Origin: Alphaproteobacteria bacterium
GTDB taxonomy: Bacteria; Pseudomonadota; Alphaproteobacteria; UBA9219
DNA length: 64,000 bases
Reading direction: 5' to 3'
NCBI GenBank assembly: GCA_026225415.1
Contig: JAMFSS010000004.1
Location: 45,102-109,101, forward strand
Part shown: positions 1 through 8,571 of the stretch, piece by piece
How the letters are laid out: every line of letters begins with the position of its first letter
Numbering within the stretch: the first letter of the stretch is position 1
Notes under the pieces: model-generated
Told to the model about the DNA's origin: nothing
Databases searched by the model: none
Seen by the model: the letters and a program-made list of their open reading frames with translations, nothing else
Program-made: the position numbers and the translations under genes

Positions 1-273
1 GGTCGTTTGATCGGCGGCGCGCTTGTCGGTACCTTTATGGGTGTATGGTTCGCCTATGGGATGATCGGCCCTGCAGGCAATTCATTGAATGCCATTTTGT
101 CGGCGAACGGCAAATATCTGACGGCGATCAAGGTTGGGTTGCTGGCGCATTTGCAGGGCTTCGCGCCTTCGGTGTCAATCGAATATGCCCGCAAAACATT
201 ACTAAGCCATGTCCGCCCGACCTTCGCGGAAGTTGAAGAAGCGACCGCGGCACTCCCGCCACCCTCCACATAA
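1..273 (+). CDS. motA: Flagellar motor stator protein MotA (C-terminal part, truncated by window edge)
   Basis: Only about the last 90 residues are present; the reading frame is open to the first base, so the gene begins outside the window. The visible part has a glycine-rich membrane helix (GGALVGTFMGVWFAYGMIGP), then a second hydrophobic stretch (KYLTAIKVGLLAHLQGFAPS) and a short acidic, proline-ending tail, as in the last two membrane segments and cytoplasmic tail of MotA. MotA and MotB form the proton-conducting stator. motB starts 12 bases downstream on the same strand, which supports the call. The tail ending in PPPST is short compared with enterobacterial MotA. Confidence 0.9.
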   Translation, partial: GRLIGGALVGTFMGVWFAYGMIGPAGNSLNAILSANGKYLTAIKVGLLAHLQGFAPSVSIEYARKTLLSHVRPTFAEVEEATAALPPPST

Positions 274-284
274 GGGACAAATAA

Positions 285-1259
285 ATGGCCGACCAGCCCG
301 TCATCATCATCAAGCGCATCAAAAAAGGCGGCCATGGCGGCCATCACGGCGGCGCGTGGAAAGTGGCCTATGCCGATTTCGTGACGGCGATGATGTCGTT
401 CTTTTTGTTGCTGTGGCTGTTGAACGTGACCACTGATGTGCAACGCAAAGGTATCGCCGATTATTTCGCGCCCGCCAGCCTTTCAAAATCGGATTCCGGC
501 GCGGGCGGCATTTTCGGCGGCCAAACCATCACGGCACCAACGGGTGCGGAAATCAATGACCGTTCGCCGCCTTCCAATCAGGATGTGACCATTCCAACCG
601 TGGGACAGGGCGAAGAAGGTAACGAAGAGGTGCGCGGCATCAGCGACGGCATAGCCGATGGCAAGGGCGGCGACGGCACCACCACCACGCCCAAAGAAGC
701 GCAAAATGTCGCCAAGGCGATGGCCGCCGAAGAAGAAAATTTCAAAAAAGCCGCCGATGTTTTGAAGCAGGCGATTTTGGCCAGCCCCGAATTGCAGGGC
801 TTCGCCAACCAGATCATCATCGACCGCACGCCCGAAGGGTTGCGGATACAGATTATCGACCGCGATAAATTTTCGATGTTCCCGTCGGGCGGCGCTGTGC
901 CTTATGAACGTGGCCGCGATTTGTTGATGCTGGTCGGCAAAGTGATTGCCCGCATGCCCAACAAAATTTCGGTCACCGGCCATACCGATGGCACGCCCTT
1001 TACCGCCGGTTCGGGGCGCGATAACTGGACGCTGTCGACCGAACGCGCCAATATCAGCCGCGAATATCTTGTGCAGGCAGGCGTGCCCGAACAAAATGTC
1101 GCGCGTGTGTCGGGTCTTGCCGACCGCGATCCGTTTGCGGCCGACCCCAAAGATCCGCGCAACCGCCGTATCAGTATCGTGTTGTTGCGGCAATCGCTGG
1201 CGCCCGCGTCGCTTGTGGCACCGGCAGAACCCGCTGATGCGCCAACAGACACCAAGTAG
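285..1259 (+). CDS. motB: Flagellar motor stator protein MotB
   Basis: A 324-residue protein with the MotB plan. The cytoplasmic N-terminus is Lys/Gly/His-rich. One membrane helix lies at about residues 28-47 and carries the proton-path aspartate in YADFVTAMM (Asp31). A low-complexity Gly/Thr linker follows, then a periplasmic OmpA-like peptidoglycan-binding domain at about 195-300 with TGHTDGTPF and NRRISIVLL. It anchors the stator to peptidoglycan. It follows motA by 12 bases, so the two are probably co-transcribed and translationally close. The C-terminal tail is Pro/Ala-rich. Family assignment is firm. Confidence 0.95.
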   Translation: MADQPVIIIKRIKKGGHGGHHGGAWKVAYADFVTAMMSFFLLLWLLNVTTDVQRKGIADYFAPASLSKSDSGAGGIFGGQTITAPTGAEINDRSPPSNQDVTIPTVGQGEEGNEEVRGISDGIADGKGGDGTTTTPKEAQNVAKAMAAEEENFKKAADVLKQAILASPELQGFANQIIIDRTPEGLRIQIIDRDKFSMFPSGGAVPYERGRDLLMLVGKVIARMPNKISVTGHTDGTPFTAGSGRDNWTLSTERANISREYLVQAGVPEQNVARVSGLADRDPFAADPKDPRNRRISIVLLRQSLAPASLVAPAEPADAPTDTK

Positions 1260-1319
1260 GGGGATTCCCTAAAGGTTGGAATTAGTTTATCTTACAAAAC
1301 ACCTTATCCTTCTGTAACA

Positions 1320-2393
1320 ATGTCCGACCAAACACATCAATCTTTTACCCTGCCACCGCGCCGCGAAACTTTTCTGGCGCGTTATCCGCGCAATCTGAAA
1401 ATGGCGGCCACGGTTCTGATTCTGGCCTGCGTGATTTTGCCGCCGTCTTTTATCCGCGGTTATCTGCATCATCACAAAATTGCCGAAGTGCATATCCTTG
1501 GCGGTGAACCCGTCGATATGGCCAATCTGCCGACCGTCGGCGGCAAGGTCGAATCCGATATCAAAGCGCCGTCTTTAAACGACCAAAACGACCGCAGCGT
1601 GAAATTGCTGGCGGCACCCGATGCGCGCATTAATCAAGACGACGCGTTGGGAAGTTTACCGCGCACCAGCGAAGACGGGCTACGCCCGTGGCAACTTTAT
1701 GCGCGGCCTTTTAATTCGGCAGATAAACGCCCGCGCATCGCTATCGTGATCGTGGGGCTTGGCCTGTCGCGCGGCATTACCGATCAGGCGATCAGCCAAT
1801 TGCCACCGACGGTCACGCTGTCTTTTTCGTCCGACAGTCCGGTGGTGGGTGCCTGGGGGCAACGCGCGCGTCAGGACGGACATGAAATTCTGCTGCAAAT
1901 CCCCAGCGAACCTTTCGATTACCCCAACAGCGATCCCGGCCCCGATACGCTTCTGACCGCCTTGCCCAACAGCGATAATCTGGAACGGTTGCTGAAAGGC
2001 ATGCGCCGCGCCACCGGTTATGTGGGCATCACCAGCGTGGTCGGCACGCGCTTTACCGCAGACACCAATAAATTGACCCCCATGCTGGAAGCGATGAATC
2101 AACGCGGGCTGATGGTTTTCGATGCGCGTTCAACACCGCACAGTGTGGTGGGCGATGTGGCGCGTAATCTGAATATGCCGGCGGCGATTGCAACCCAAAA
2201 GCTCGACAGCGATCTGTCGCCCGACGCGATTACCGAAGCGCTGGGCGATCTGGAAAAAACCGCGCGGCAAAGCGGCCGCGCGATTGGCGTCACATCCGCA
2301 TCGCCTGTCATGATCGCGCAACTTCAGGCTTGGGCGAATACATTGCCCGAACGTGGTATCGCGCTCGCTCCACTTACAGCCTTAGTTCAATAA
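1320..2393 (+). CDS. Divergent polysaccharide deacetylase (YibQ/DUF610) family protein
   Basis: A 357-residue protein. One membrane helix (about residues 28-46) anchors it to the inner membrane, a variable periplasmic linker follows, and residues about 138-357 match the divergent polysaccharide deacetylase fold of the YibQ family. In most members the first strand reads like IDDLG; here it reads IVIVGLGLS, so the usual acidic pair is absent, and the later region reads YVGITSVVGTRF. This may be a catalytically dead version. Genes of this family often lie beside rppH in alphaproteobacteria, and rppH follows here after 9 bases. A role in cell-wall handling is inference. Confidence 0.8.
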   Translation: MSDQTHQSFTLPPRRETFLARYPRNLKMAATVLILACVILPPSFIRGYLHHHKIAEVHILGGEPVDMANLPTVGGKVESDIKAPSLNDQNDRSVKLLAAPDARINQDDALGSLPRTSEDGLRPWQLYARPFNSADKRPRIAIVIVGLGLSRGITDQAISQLPPTVTLSFSSDSPVVGAWGQRARQDGHEILLQIPSEPFDYPNSDPGPDTLLTALPNSDNLERLLKGMRRATGYVGITSVVGTRFTADTNKLTPMLEAMNQRGLMVFDARSTPHSVVGDVARNLNMPAAIATQKLDSDLSPDAITEALGDLEKTARQSGRAIGVTSASPVMIAQLQAWANTLPERGIALAPLTALVQ

Positions 2394-2402
2394 AGGATTT
2401 TT

Positions 2403-2969
2403 ATGGGCATTGATTTTTCGCAACTTCCCTATCGCCGTGGCGTCGGCCTGTGTTTATTCAATGCCGATGGGTTGGTGTTGGTGGCGGAACGCCGCGACAA
2501 GGCGAATTCGTGGCAAATGCCGCAAGGCGGCGTGAACCCGGCCGAAGACACGGCGGTGGCGGCCTTGCGCGAAATGAAGGAAGAAGTCGGCACCGACAAT
2601 GCGCGGATCGTCGCCAAACATCCCGACATGTTGCGTTACGAATTTCCCGACTGGTTGCAACAACGGCGCGTTCACGCTGACGGGGCGGGCGGCGTGGTGT
2701 TTCGCGGTAAATATCGCGGCCAGGAACAGGAATGGTATGCGTTGGTATTTCAAGGGCAAGACAGCGATATTGATTTATCGGGCATCCATGATCCGGAAAC
2801 CGCCAAAAACGGCCCCGAATTTGTTTCATGGAAATGGGTGCCGTTGGCCGAAGCGCCGACGCTTATCGTGCCGTTCAAAAAGCCGGTTTATGACGCCATG
2901 GCCGCCGGTTTCGCACCGATTGAAGCCGCTATAAAACGCGGGGATGTTTTACCAGCTTGGAACAAGTGA
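2403..2969 (+). CDS. rppH: RNA pyrophosphohydrolase RppH (Nudix hydrolase)
   Basis: A 188-residue Nudix protein beginning YRRGVGLCLFNADGLVLVAE, with the Nudix box starting at GGVNPAEDTAVAALREMKEE (about residues 42-61) and continuing VGT. This family removes pyrophosphate from the 5' end of triphosphorylated transcripts and so triggers mRNA decay. The WQMPQGG stretch before the box is typical of RppH and of the diadenosine polyphosphate hydrolases it was first named for. An AAAGGA ribosome site lies before the ATG. It follows the YibQ-like gene by 9 bases, a common order in this class. Confidence 0.93.
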   Translation: MGIDFSQLPYRRGVGLCLFNADGLVLVAERRDKANSWQMPQGGVNPAEDTAVAALREMKEEVGTDNARIVAKHPDMLRYEFPDWLQQRRVHADGAGGVVFRGKYRGQEQEWYALVFQGQDSDIDLSGIHDPETAKNGPEFVSWKWVPLAEAPTLIVPFKKPVYDAMAAGFAPIEAAIKRGDVLPAWNK

Positions 2970-2973
2970 TTTT

Positions 2974-3876
2974 TCACGAGGCCTTGCTTTCAATCGGCTT
3001 GGTATCATGGAAACGCGTGTAATTAATTTCCATCCGGTCGGCATTGCGTTTGATGATATCCTCAAAAACGGCATCGCACAGAATTTCATCGGCAATATAC
3101 GACCGCCGCGCATGGATGGTTTGCGCATAAGTTTCATCCAACCCCGTCAACGACACGATAATTTCCGCCCGCACAGCCTCCAACCCTTTGCGGTCCATTT
3201 TATATAACGGGCTGTTTTTATCGATCGCATGCATAATCGTCCATGTATATTGCATCAACGGCACATGGCTGCGCGCGACGGGAAGATCGTAAAAACGCCG
3301 CATGCGGATGCCTTCCTTGCTGACCGCATCCACCAAAACCACCAGCTGGATTTTCGCATCGACAATACGGTTGCCGCGTTGGTTGGCCAGCCGCAACATG
3401 AAATGCGGCGTTTCATCATAGGGGCCGATAACGGCAACATCGCTGAACAACACCCGGGCGGTGGGTCGTGATAATTTCGCGAAAACCATGCCGGTCATCA
3501 TCGCGAAAAAACTCAGGCCGAACAACGCTTCGACGCTAACCATGATATTGCCGCCCAAACCAATCGGCGTCAATTTGCCGTAGCCGATTGTGGCCATCGT
3601 CTGCACGCTAAAGAAAAACGCATCCTGAAACGATCCCACGCGCGCATTTTCAATCGCATCACCCAACGCCAGATAGGTGCAGGCGAACAGGATATTACTA
3701 AGCAAATAAAGAAGAATGATATAAAGCGCCAAACGCCACCACGGCGCATCCAGCAGCAACGCGTACAGATCGCTCATCACACGCGTGGAATTACCGATGC
3801 GCACAATTTCAAACCCGTCGCCGCGCGGCACAAGGCGGGAATGGCGGATTTTAGGTTCGGCTTTCTTTTTAGGCAT
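2974..3876 (-). CDS. Inward-rectifier potassium channel, KirBac type
   Basis: A 300-residue protein with two membrane helices (about residues 49-70 and 107-130) that flank a pore loop with the potassium filter TIGYG at residues 96-100. A C-terminal immunoglobulin-like cytoplasmic domain of about 165 residues starts PTARVLFSDVAVI, as in prokaryotic Kir channels. The N-terminus is basic and soluble, matching the slide helix. The ATG overlaps the acpS stop by one base (TGATG), so translation is probably coupled. In many alphaproteobacteria lepB and rnc follow acpS; here a channel sits instead. It converges on rppH with a 4-base gap. Confidence 0.92.
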   Translation of the reverse strand: MPKKKAEPKIRHSRLVPRGDGFEIVRIGNSTRVMSDLYALLLDAPWWRLALYIILLYLLSNILFACTYLALGDAIENARVGSFQDAFFFSVQTMATIGYGKLTPIGLGGNIMVSVEALFGLSFFAMMTGMVFAKLSRPTARVLFSDVAVIGPYDETPHFMLRLANQRGNRIVDAKIQLVVLVDAVSKEGIRMRRFYDLPVARSHVPLMQYTWTIMHAIDKNSPLYKMDRKGLEAVRAEIIVSLTGLDETYAQTIHARRSYIADEILCDAVFEDIIKRNADRMEINYTRFHDTKPIESKAS

Positions 3877-4289
3877 CAGGATTCCTGTGTTGGCAAAGCT
3901 TCGATAATCACAAAAGCCTGCGCCCAGGGATGATCGTCGGTCAAGGTGAGATGAATTCTGGCGGTCATGCCGGCGGGTGTCATGCTGCGCAGTTTTTCCA
4001 ACGCGCCGCCGGTCAATTGCAGGGTCGGTTGCCCCGACGGCAGATTAACAACGCCCATATCGCGGAAAAAAACGCCGCGATAAATGCCGGTGCCAAGCGC
4101 CTTGGCGCAGGCTTCCTTGGCGGCGAAACGTTTGGCGAATGTGGCGGCGCGGATGCTGTCGGTGCGTTTGGCGGCTTTGGCCTGCTCGATATCCGTGAAA
4201 ACGCGTCCGACGAAACGCGCACCGAATTTATCCAGCGTTGCCGTGATGCGTTCGATATTACAGAGGTCGCTGCCGATGCCGATGATCAT
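3876..4289 (-). CDS. acpS: Holo-[acyl-carrier-protein] synthase AcpS
   Basis: A 137-residue phosphopantetheinyl transferase that moves 4'-phosphopantetheine from CoA to acyl carrier protein. It starts [15 protein letters not shown], with the metal-binding aspartate at residue 8, and has the second signature [18 protein letters not shown] (glutamate near residue 58). Length and motifs match AcpS. It lies in a minus-strand run pdxJ - small unknown gene - acpS - Kir channel. pdxJ-acpS linkage is widespread in proteobacteria and strengthens the call. Confidence 0.96.
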   Translation of the reverse strand: MIIGIGSDLCNIERITATLDKFGARFVGRVFTDIEQAKAAKRTDSIRAATFAKRFAAKEACAKALGTGIYRGVFFRDMGVVNLPSGQPTLQLTGGALEKLRSMTPAGMTARIHLTLTDDHPWAQAFVIIEALPTQES

Positions 4290-4301
4290 CCAAACAACCT
4301 A

Positions 4302-4646
4302 TCAGATATCATAGCCTTCATAACGGCGCTTTTTCTCGATATCCCCGCCCAAATAAAACTGGGGGCGCAGGATTGTCGGCGGCACCATTACATTATCCAT
4401 CATGCCCGCCATTGTTTTTCGCATACCGGCGCCCTTGGCGCGTTTGCCGGTGGGGGCTGGCAATGCGGGCGATGGCGTGACAGGTGTGGCGATGACTGTG
4501 GGCGCTCTTTGTTGTTCCAAACGCTCCATCAACACATTCATGTGCAGGGGGCGCGGATGAGGGCGGTCCAAATTCACATGCGGCTCGATAGCCGATTGCA
4601 TGCGGCGCAGGGCAAAAAGTTGGGCGCGTGATTTTTTCAAATTCAT
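4302..4646 (-). CDS. Hypothetical protein between pdxJ and acpS
   Basis: A 114-residue open frame, not recognised. It is basic and proline-rich, with no membrane segment or signal peptide. The N-terminal part (MNLKKSRAQLFALRRMQSAI) could be helical; a Pro/Ala/Thr linker follows, and a C-terminal part contains PPTILRPQFYLGGDIEKKRR. It sits on the same strand between pdxJ (41 bases upstream) and acpS (12 bases downstream), so it is probably carried in the operon. A longer overlapping frame starting at 4662 looks like a shadow. The call rests on position and frame length only. Confidence 0.55.
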   Translation of the reverse strand: MNLKKSRAQLFALRRMQSAIEPHVNLDRPHPRPLHMNVLMERLEQQRAPTVIATPVTPSPALPAPTGKRAKGAGMRKTMAGMMDNVMVPPTILRPQFYLGGDIEKKRRYEGYDI

Positions 4647-4687
4647 AAACGAAACGTATCATAAACGGGCAAAAGAGTCACCCCGAT

Positions 4688-5425
4688 TTACTTTCGCGCC
4701 TTAACCATTATCCCGCGCATTTTCGTAACCGATGCCGCTAGTCCCACAAACAAAGCCTCGCCGACCAGAAAATGGCCAATATTCAATTCGATAATTTCGG
4801 GAATGGCGGCAATCGCGGTGACATTATCATAGTTTAACCCATGTCCTGCATGCACTTCCAAACCCAATTTATGTGCTTGTTGCGCAGCCCATTGCAGGCG
4901 TTTCAGTTCTTTCTTCTGCGCTATACCCTTGCTATTTGCATAAGCACCGGTATGCAATTCAACCGCCGCCGCACCGGCAGTCCATGCCGCCAGCACTTGC
5001 GCCGCATCGGGGTTGATAAATAAAGAAACGCGAATACCGGCTGCCGCCAATTCATTAACTGTTCGCGCCAGTTTCTTGCCGCCCTTCACGACATCCAACC
5101 CGCCTTCTGTCGTCACTTCGGCGCGTTTTTCCGGCACCAGACAAACGGCATGCGGCTTAGTCGTTAAGGCGATTTTCTTCATCGCCTCTGTCGCCGCCAT
5201 TTCCAGATTGATGGGCTTTTTCAAAACACGGCGCAGGTTTTTAACATCGGTGTCCATTATATGCCGCCGGTCTTCGCGCAAATGGATGGTAATGCTGTCC
5301 CCGCCGCCTTTTATCGCCTCCTGCGCGGCGCGCGCTATATCGGGCGCGGCACCCGCATCGCGGTTTCGCGCATTCCTTAACGTCGCGACGTGGTCGATAT
5401 TGATACCCAATCGAAGTTTTGGCAT
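4688..5425 (-). CDS. pdxJ: Pyridoxine 5'-phosphate synthase PdxJ
   Basis: A TIM-barrel enzyme of 245 residues that condenses 1-deoxy-D-xylulose 5-phosphate with 3-amino-2-oxopropyl phosphate to make pyridoxine 5'-phosphate, the last ring-forming step of vitamin B6 synthesis. Diagnostic stretches are [17 protein letters not shown] at the N-terminus, [17 protein letters not shown], and HAGHGLNY near the C-terminus. The frame stays open 19 codons further upstream, but the ATG at 5425 gives the family N-terminus MPKLRLGIN. mutS starts 46 bases away in the opposite direction, so the gap must hold two divergent promoters. Confidence 0.95.
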   Translation of the reverse strand: MPKLRLGINIDHVATLRNARNRDAGAAPDIARAAQEAIKGGGDSITIHLREDRRHIMDTDVKNLRRVLKKPINLEMAATEAMKKIALTTKPHAVCLVPEKRAEVTTEGGLDVVKGGKKLARTVNELAAAGIRVSLFINPDAAQVLAAWTAGAAAVELHTGAYANSKGIAQKKELKRLQWAAQQAHKLGLEVHAGHGLNYDNVTAIAAIPEIIELNIGHFLVGEALFVGLAASVTKMRGIMVKARK

Positions 5426-5471
5426 GGTCGTGGCCTGCTGTGTTTTTAACCGATTCTGGATTGTAGCATTT

Positions 5472-8138
5472 ATGCCCGCCACTCAACCTTCTTTTTTGCC
5501 GCAAACCACCGCGCCCGCAACGGAAACAATGACGCCGTTGATGGCGCAATATTTTTCCGTGAAAGACCGGCACAAGGATTGCTTGCTGTTTTTCCGCCTT
5601 GGCGATTTTTATGAATTATTTTTCGATGATGCGGTTGCCGCCGCCAAAATTTTGGACATCGCGCTCACCCGTCGCGGCCAACATCAAGGGCAGGATATCC
5701 CCATGTGCGGCGTGCCCGCGCATGCCTACGAAGCCTATCTGGCCAAACTGATCCGCGCCGGTTGCCGCGTGGCGATCTGCGAACAAAAAGAATCCCCCGA
5801 AGAAGCAAAAAAGCGCGGCGCGAAATCCATCGTGACGCGCGATGTCGTGCGCATTATCACGCCCGGTACCATTACCGAAGACGGTTTGCTGGATGCGCGC
5901 TCCGCCAATTATCTGGCATGCCTGACATCGGTGGGGGATGAAATCGCCGTCGCCTGGTGCGATATCGTCAGCGGCCACATCGCCGCGCAAAGCGTCATGG
6001 TCGAAGACATGTCGGGCGTGCTGGCGCGATTGGATGCCAGCGAAATTCTGATCGCGCAAAGGCTGGTGGAAAAGCCCGAATTATTTGAAATTCTGGCACC
6101 GTGGCGCACCAAGCTCGCGCCGCAACCCAATGGCCGTTTTGACAGCGACAACGGCAGGCGGCGCCTGCAGGCAATCTATGAAGTCAGTGATTTGGCATCA
6201 TTTGGTGACTTTTCCCGTTCGGAAATTGCCGCGCTCGGCGCGTTGCTTGATTATGTCGAACTGACACAAAAAACCGACCTCAAGCATTTTTTGCGTCCGC
6301 AAAAGACGGGTGGCGCACAAATGGCGATTGATGCCGCCACGCGTCGCAATCTGGAACTCACGCGCACCTTGTCGGGCGAACGGCGCGGCAGTTTGCTGGA
6401 TGTTATCGACCGCACCGAAACGGGCGCGGGGGCGCGTTTGCTGGCCTCGCGCCTCACTTCGCCGCTTACGGATATCCATGCGATAGCGGCGCGGTTGGAT
6501 AGCGTCGCGTTTTTCGTGGCGCAAAACCCTCTGCGCGAAAATATCTGCAAAGCCTTACGCCAATCGCCCGATCTGGAACGCGCCCTTGCGCGGCTGGCTT
6601 TGGGGCGCGGCGGCCCGCGCGATCTCGCCAGCGTGCGCGACGCATTAAAACAGGCCGAAGCGATACGCAGCGTCTTGCTGGCATCCGGCACAATGCCGAC
6701 AGATATTCGCGAAGACGCCAAACATCTGGGCGAACATAATGCGTTGATAGATAAACTGCATCGCGCCTTGGCTGCCGATTTGCCGATGTTGGCGCGTGAC
6801 GGCAATTTCATCGCGCGTGGCTATGCCGCGCAACTGGATGAATTGATGACGCTGCGCGATGACGGGCGGCGTCTGGTGGCGGCGATGCAGCAAAAATATG
6901 CAACCCATACCGGCATCGCGACGCTTAAAATCAAACATAACAATGTCATCGGCTATCACATCGAAGTATCGCCCGCACAGGCCGACAAGGTGATGAATGA
7001 CAAGGATACGTTTATCCACCGCCAAACCTTGGCCAGCGCGGCGCGTTTCACCACGGTGGAATTATCCGAACTGGAACGCAAAATAACCGAAGCCGCCGAC
7101 AAAGCCCTGGCGGTTGAAATGCAATTGTTCGGCGATCTGGTGAATGAAGTCACCCAACGTCTGGTCGATTTGCACCACACGGCGCTGGCGCTCGCAGCGC
7201 TTGATGTCGCTTCGGCTCTGGCCGAACTCGCGGTCGAACAAAATTATGCGCGGCCCGTGGTCGATGCGTCGTTGGAATTTAAAATTATCGGTGGACGCCA
7301 TCCGGTGGTGGAACAGGCGCTCCGCAAACAAAATGCGGGCGCTGCGTTTATCGCCAATGAATGCGATCTGTCGCCCGCGCAACATCTGTGGTTACTGACG
7401 GGGCCCAATATGGCCGGTAAATCCACTTTTTTGCGGCAAAACGCGCTCATCGCCTTGCTGGCGCAAATCGGGTCGTTCGTGCCCGCAACATCGGCGCATA
7501 TCGGTGTCGTCGACAGGCTGTTCAGCCGTGTCGGCGCTGCCGATGATCTGGCGGCAGGCCGTTCAACCTTTATGGTTGAAATGGTCGAAACCGCCGCGAT
7601 TTTGACTCAGGCCGGTAATCGCGCGTTGGTCATTCTCGATGAAATCGGGCGCGGCACCTCGACCTATGACGGGCTTTCGATCGCGTGGGCGGTGTTGGAA
7701 CATCTGCACGAAGTCAACAAATGCCGCGCGTTATTTGCCACGCATTATCATGAACTCACGGCGCTTGCGGAAAAACTCCCGGCGCTTCGCCGCGCCACGA
7801 TGCGCATCCGTGAATGGGAAAACCGCGTGATCTTCATGCATGAAGTGATCGAAGGTGTCGCCGACCGGTCATACGGCATTCATGTCGCGCAAATGGCGGG
7901 CTTGCCCGTTTCGGCAATCGCCCGGGCATCGCAAGTGTTGGCGGGTTTGGAAGCGGATAAGTTGAAACAAGGCAAAATCGCCGACACGCTTCCGGTGTTT
8001 GATGCATCGGCAAAAATTGCGCCCAAAGTGAAAACTATGAAGCCTGAATTGGAAAATATTCTTGCCGAACTTGACCCCGATGCGCTCAGTCCGAAACAGG
8101 CATTAGAGATTCTCTACAAGATCAAGGGTGCGGCTTAA
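5472..8138 (+). CDS. mutS: DNA mismatch repair protein MutS
   Basis: An 888-residue MutS. The mismatch-recognition motif GDFYELF lies near residue 44, followed by connector and lever regions, a Walker A site [14 protein letters not shown] near residue 642, a Walker B / signature region [16 protein letters not shown] near 722, and the helix-turn-helix dimer region after [12 protein letters not shown]. It binds base mismatches and, with ATP, calls MutL. The frame runs open far upstream through the pdxJ shadow, but the ATG at 5472 gives a normal-length N-terminus just ahead of [21 protein letters not shown] hairpin follows the stop codon. Confidence 0.97.
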   Translation: MPATQPSFLPQTTAPATETMTPLMAQYFSVKDRHKDCLLFFRLGDFYELFFDDAVAAAKILDIALTRRGQHQGQDIPMCGVPAHAYEAYLAKLIRAGCRVAICEQKESPEEAKKRGAKSIVTRDVVRIITPGTITEDGLLDARSANYLACLTSVGDEIAVAWCDIVSGHIAAQSVMVEDMSGVLARLDASEILIAQRLVEKPELFEILAPWRTKLAPQPNGRFDSDNGRRRLQAIYEVSDLASFGDFSRSEIAALGALLDYVELTQKTDLKHFLRPQKTGGAQMAIDAATRRNLELTRTLSGERRGSLLDVIDRTETGAGARLLASRLTSPLTDIHAIAARLDSVAFFVAQNPLRENICKALRQSPDLERALARLALGRGGPRDLASVRDALKQAEAIRSVLLASGTMPTDIREDAKHLGEHNALIDKLHRALAADLPMLARDGNFIARGYAAQLDELMTLRDDGRRLVAAMQQKYATHTGIATLKIKHNNVIGYHIEVSPAQADKVMNDKDTFIHRQTLASAARFTTVELSELERKITEAADKALAVEMQLFGDLVNEVTQRLVDLHHTALALAALDVASALAELAVEQNYARPVVDASLEFKIIGGRHPVVEQALRKQNAGAAFIANECDLSPAQHLWLLTGPNMAGKSTFLRQNALIALLAQIGSFVPATSAHIGVVDRLFSRVGAADDLAAGRSTFMVEMVETAAILTQAGNRALVILDEIGRGTSTYDGLSIAWAVLEHLHEVNKCRALFATHYHELTALAEKLPALRRATMRIREWENRVIFMHEVIEGVADRSYGIHVAQMAGLPVSAIARASQVLAGLEADKLKQGKIADTLPVFDASAKIAPKVKTMKPELENILAELDPDALSPKQALEILYKIKGAA

Positions 8139-8147
8139 CAGCGAATC

Positions 8148-8172
8148 ACCACCGGTTGATTCGGTGGTTTTG
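8148..8172 (+). terminator. Hairpin after mutS, probable terminator
   Basis: ACCACCG and CGGTGGT form a perfect 7-bp stem with a 7-base loop, followed by a short T run, starting 9 bases after the mutS stop. The T tract is short, so termination strength is uncertain. Confidence 0.5.
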
Positions 8173-8571
8173 GGTCGTGCGGGGATTCCCGAATTACTTT
8201 CACCCGCATCCAATCGTAGGATGAACATCATCACCAACCCCCAAATGGGCAACAACTTGCCCGTGTTATTTGTTGCCAAACAGAAACGAATTTCATCGCG
8301 CAATGTTAAGCAATTTTAAGATTATCAGCCTGCCACCGGCACAAGATTCGTTTCGCTTACGTTTTTCCTTTGGTTAAAGCTTGGGTTGCCAAAACTGTTC
8401 ACAGAAAAATTAATTTACCTTCTGTTAACGCTTCCCATTTACCCCCGAAAACTGTTATGTTGCCCGACTTAATCTGGACACGGATTGAGCATGATTTGTT
8501 CCTGTATCGAAACGATACAGGCGCGGGTTAAGGCACAACAAATAAACAGTAATTGGAATTTAGAGGTTCAA
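8173..8571 (+). promoter_or_regulatory. 400-bp leader of the giant coiled-coil gene, with a hairpin at 8501-8521
   Basis: No gene is evident here. The stretch is AT-richer than its surroundings. CCTGTATCG and CGATACAGG (8501-8509 and 8513-8521) form a perfect 9-bp inverted repeat around AAA, about 50 bases before the chosen start codon. No T tract follows, so it is more likely an operator or a leader hairpin than a terminator. The promoter itself could not be placed with confidence. Confidence 0.4.

Noticed and set aside
5013..5471. 153-codon N-terminal extension of MutS
   Set aside because: It would overlap pdxJ on the other strand; the family N-terminus begins just after 5472.
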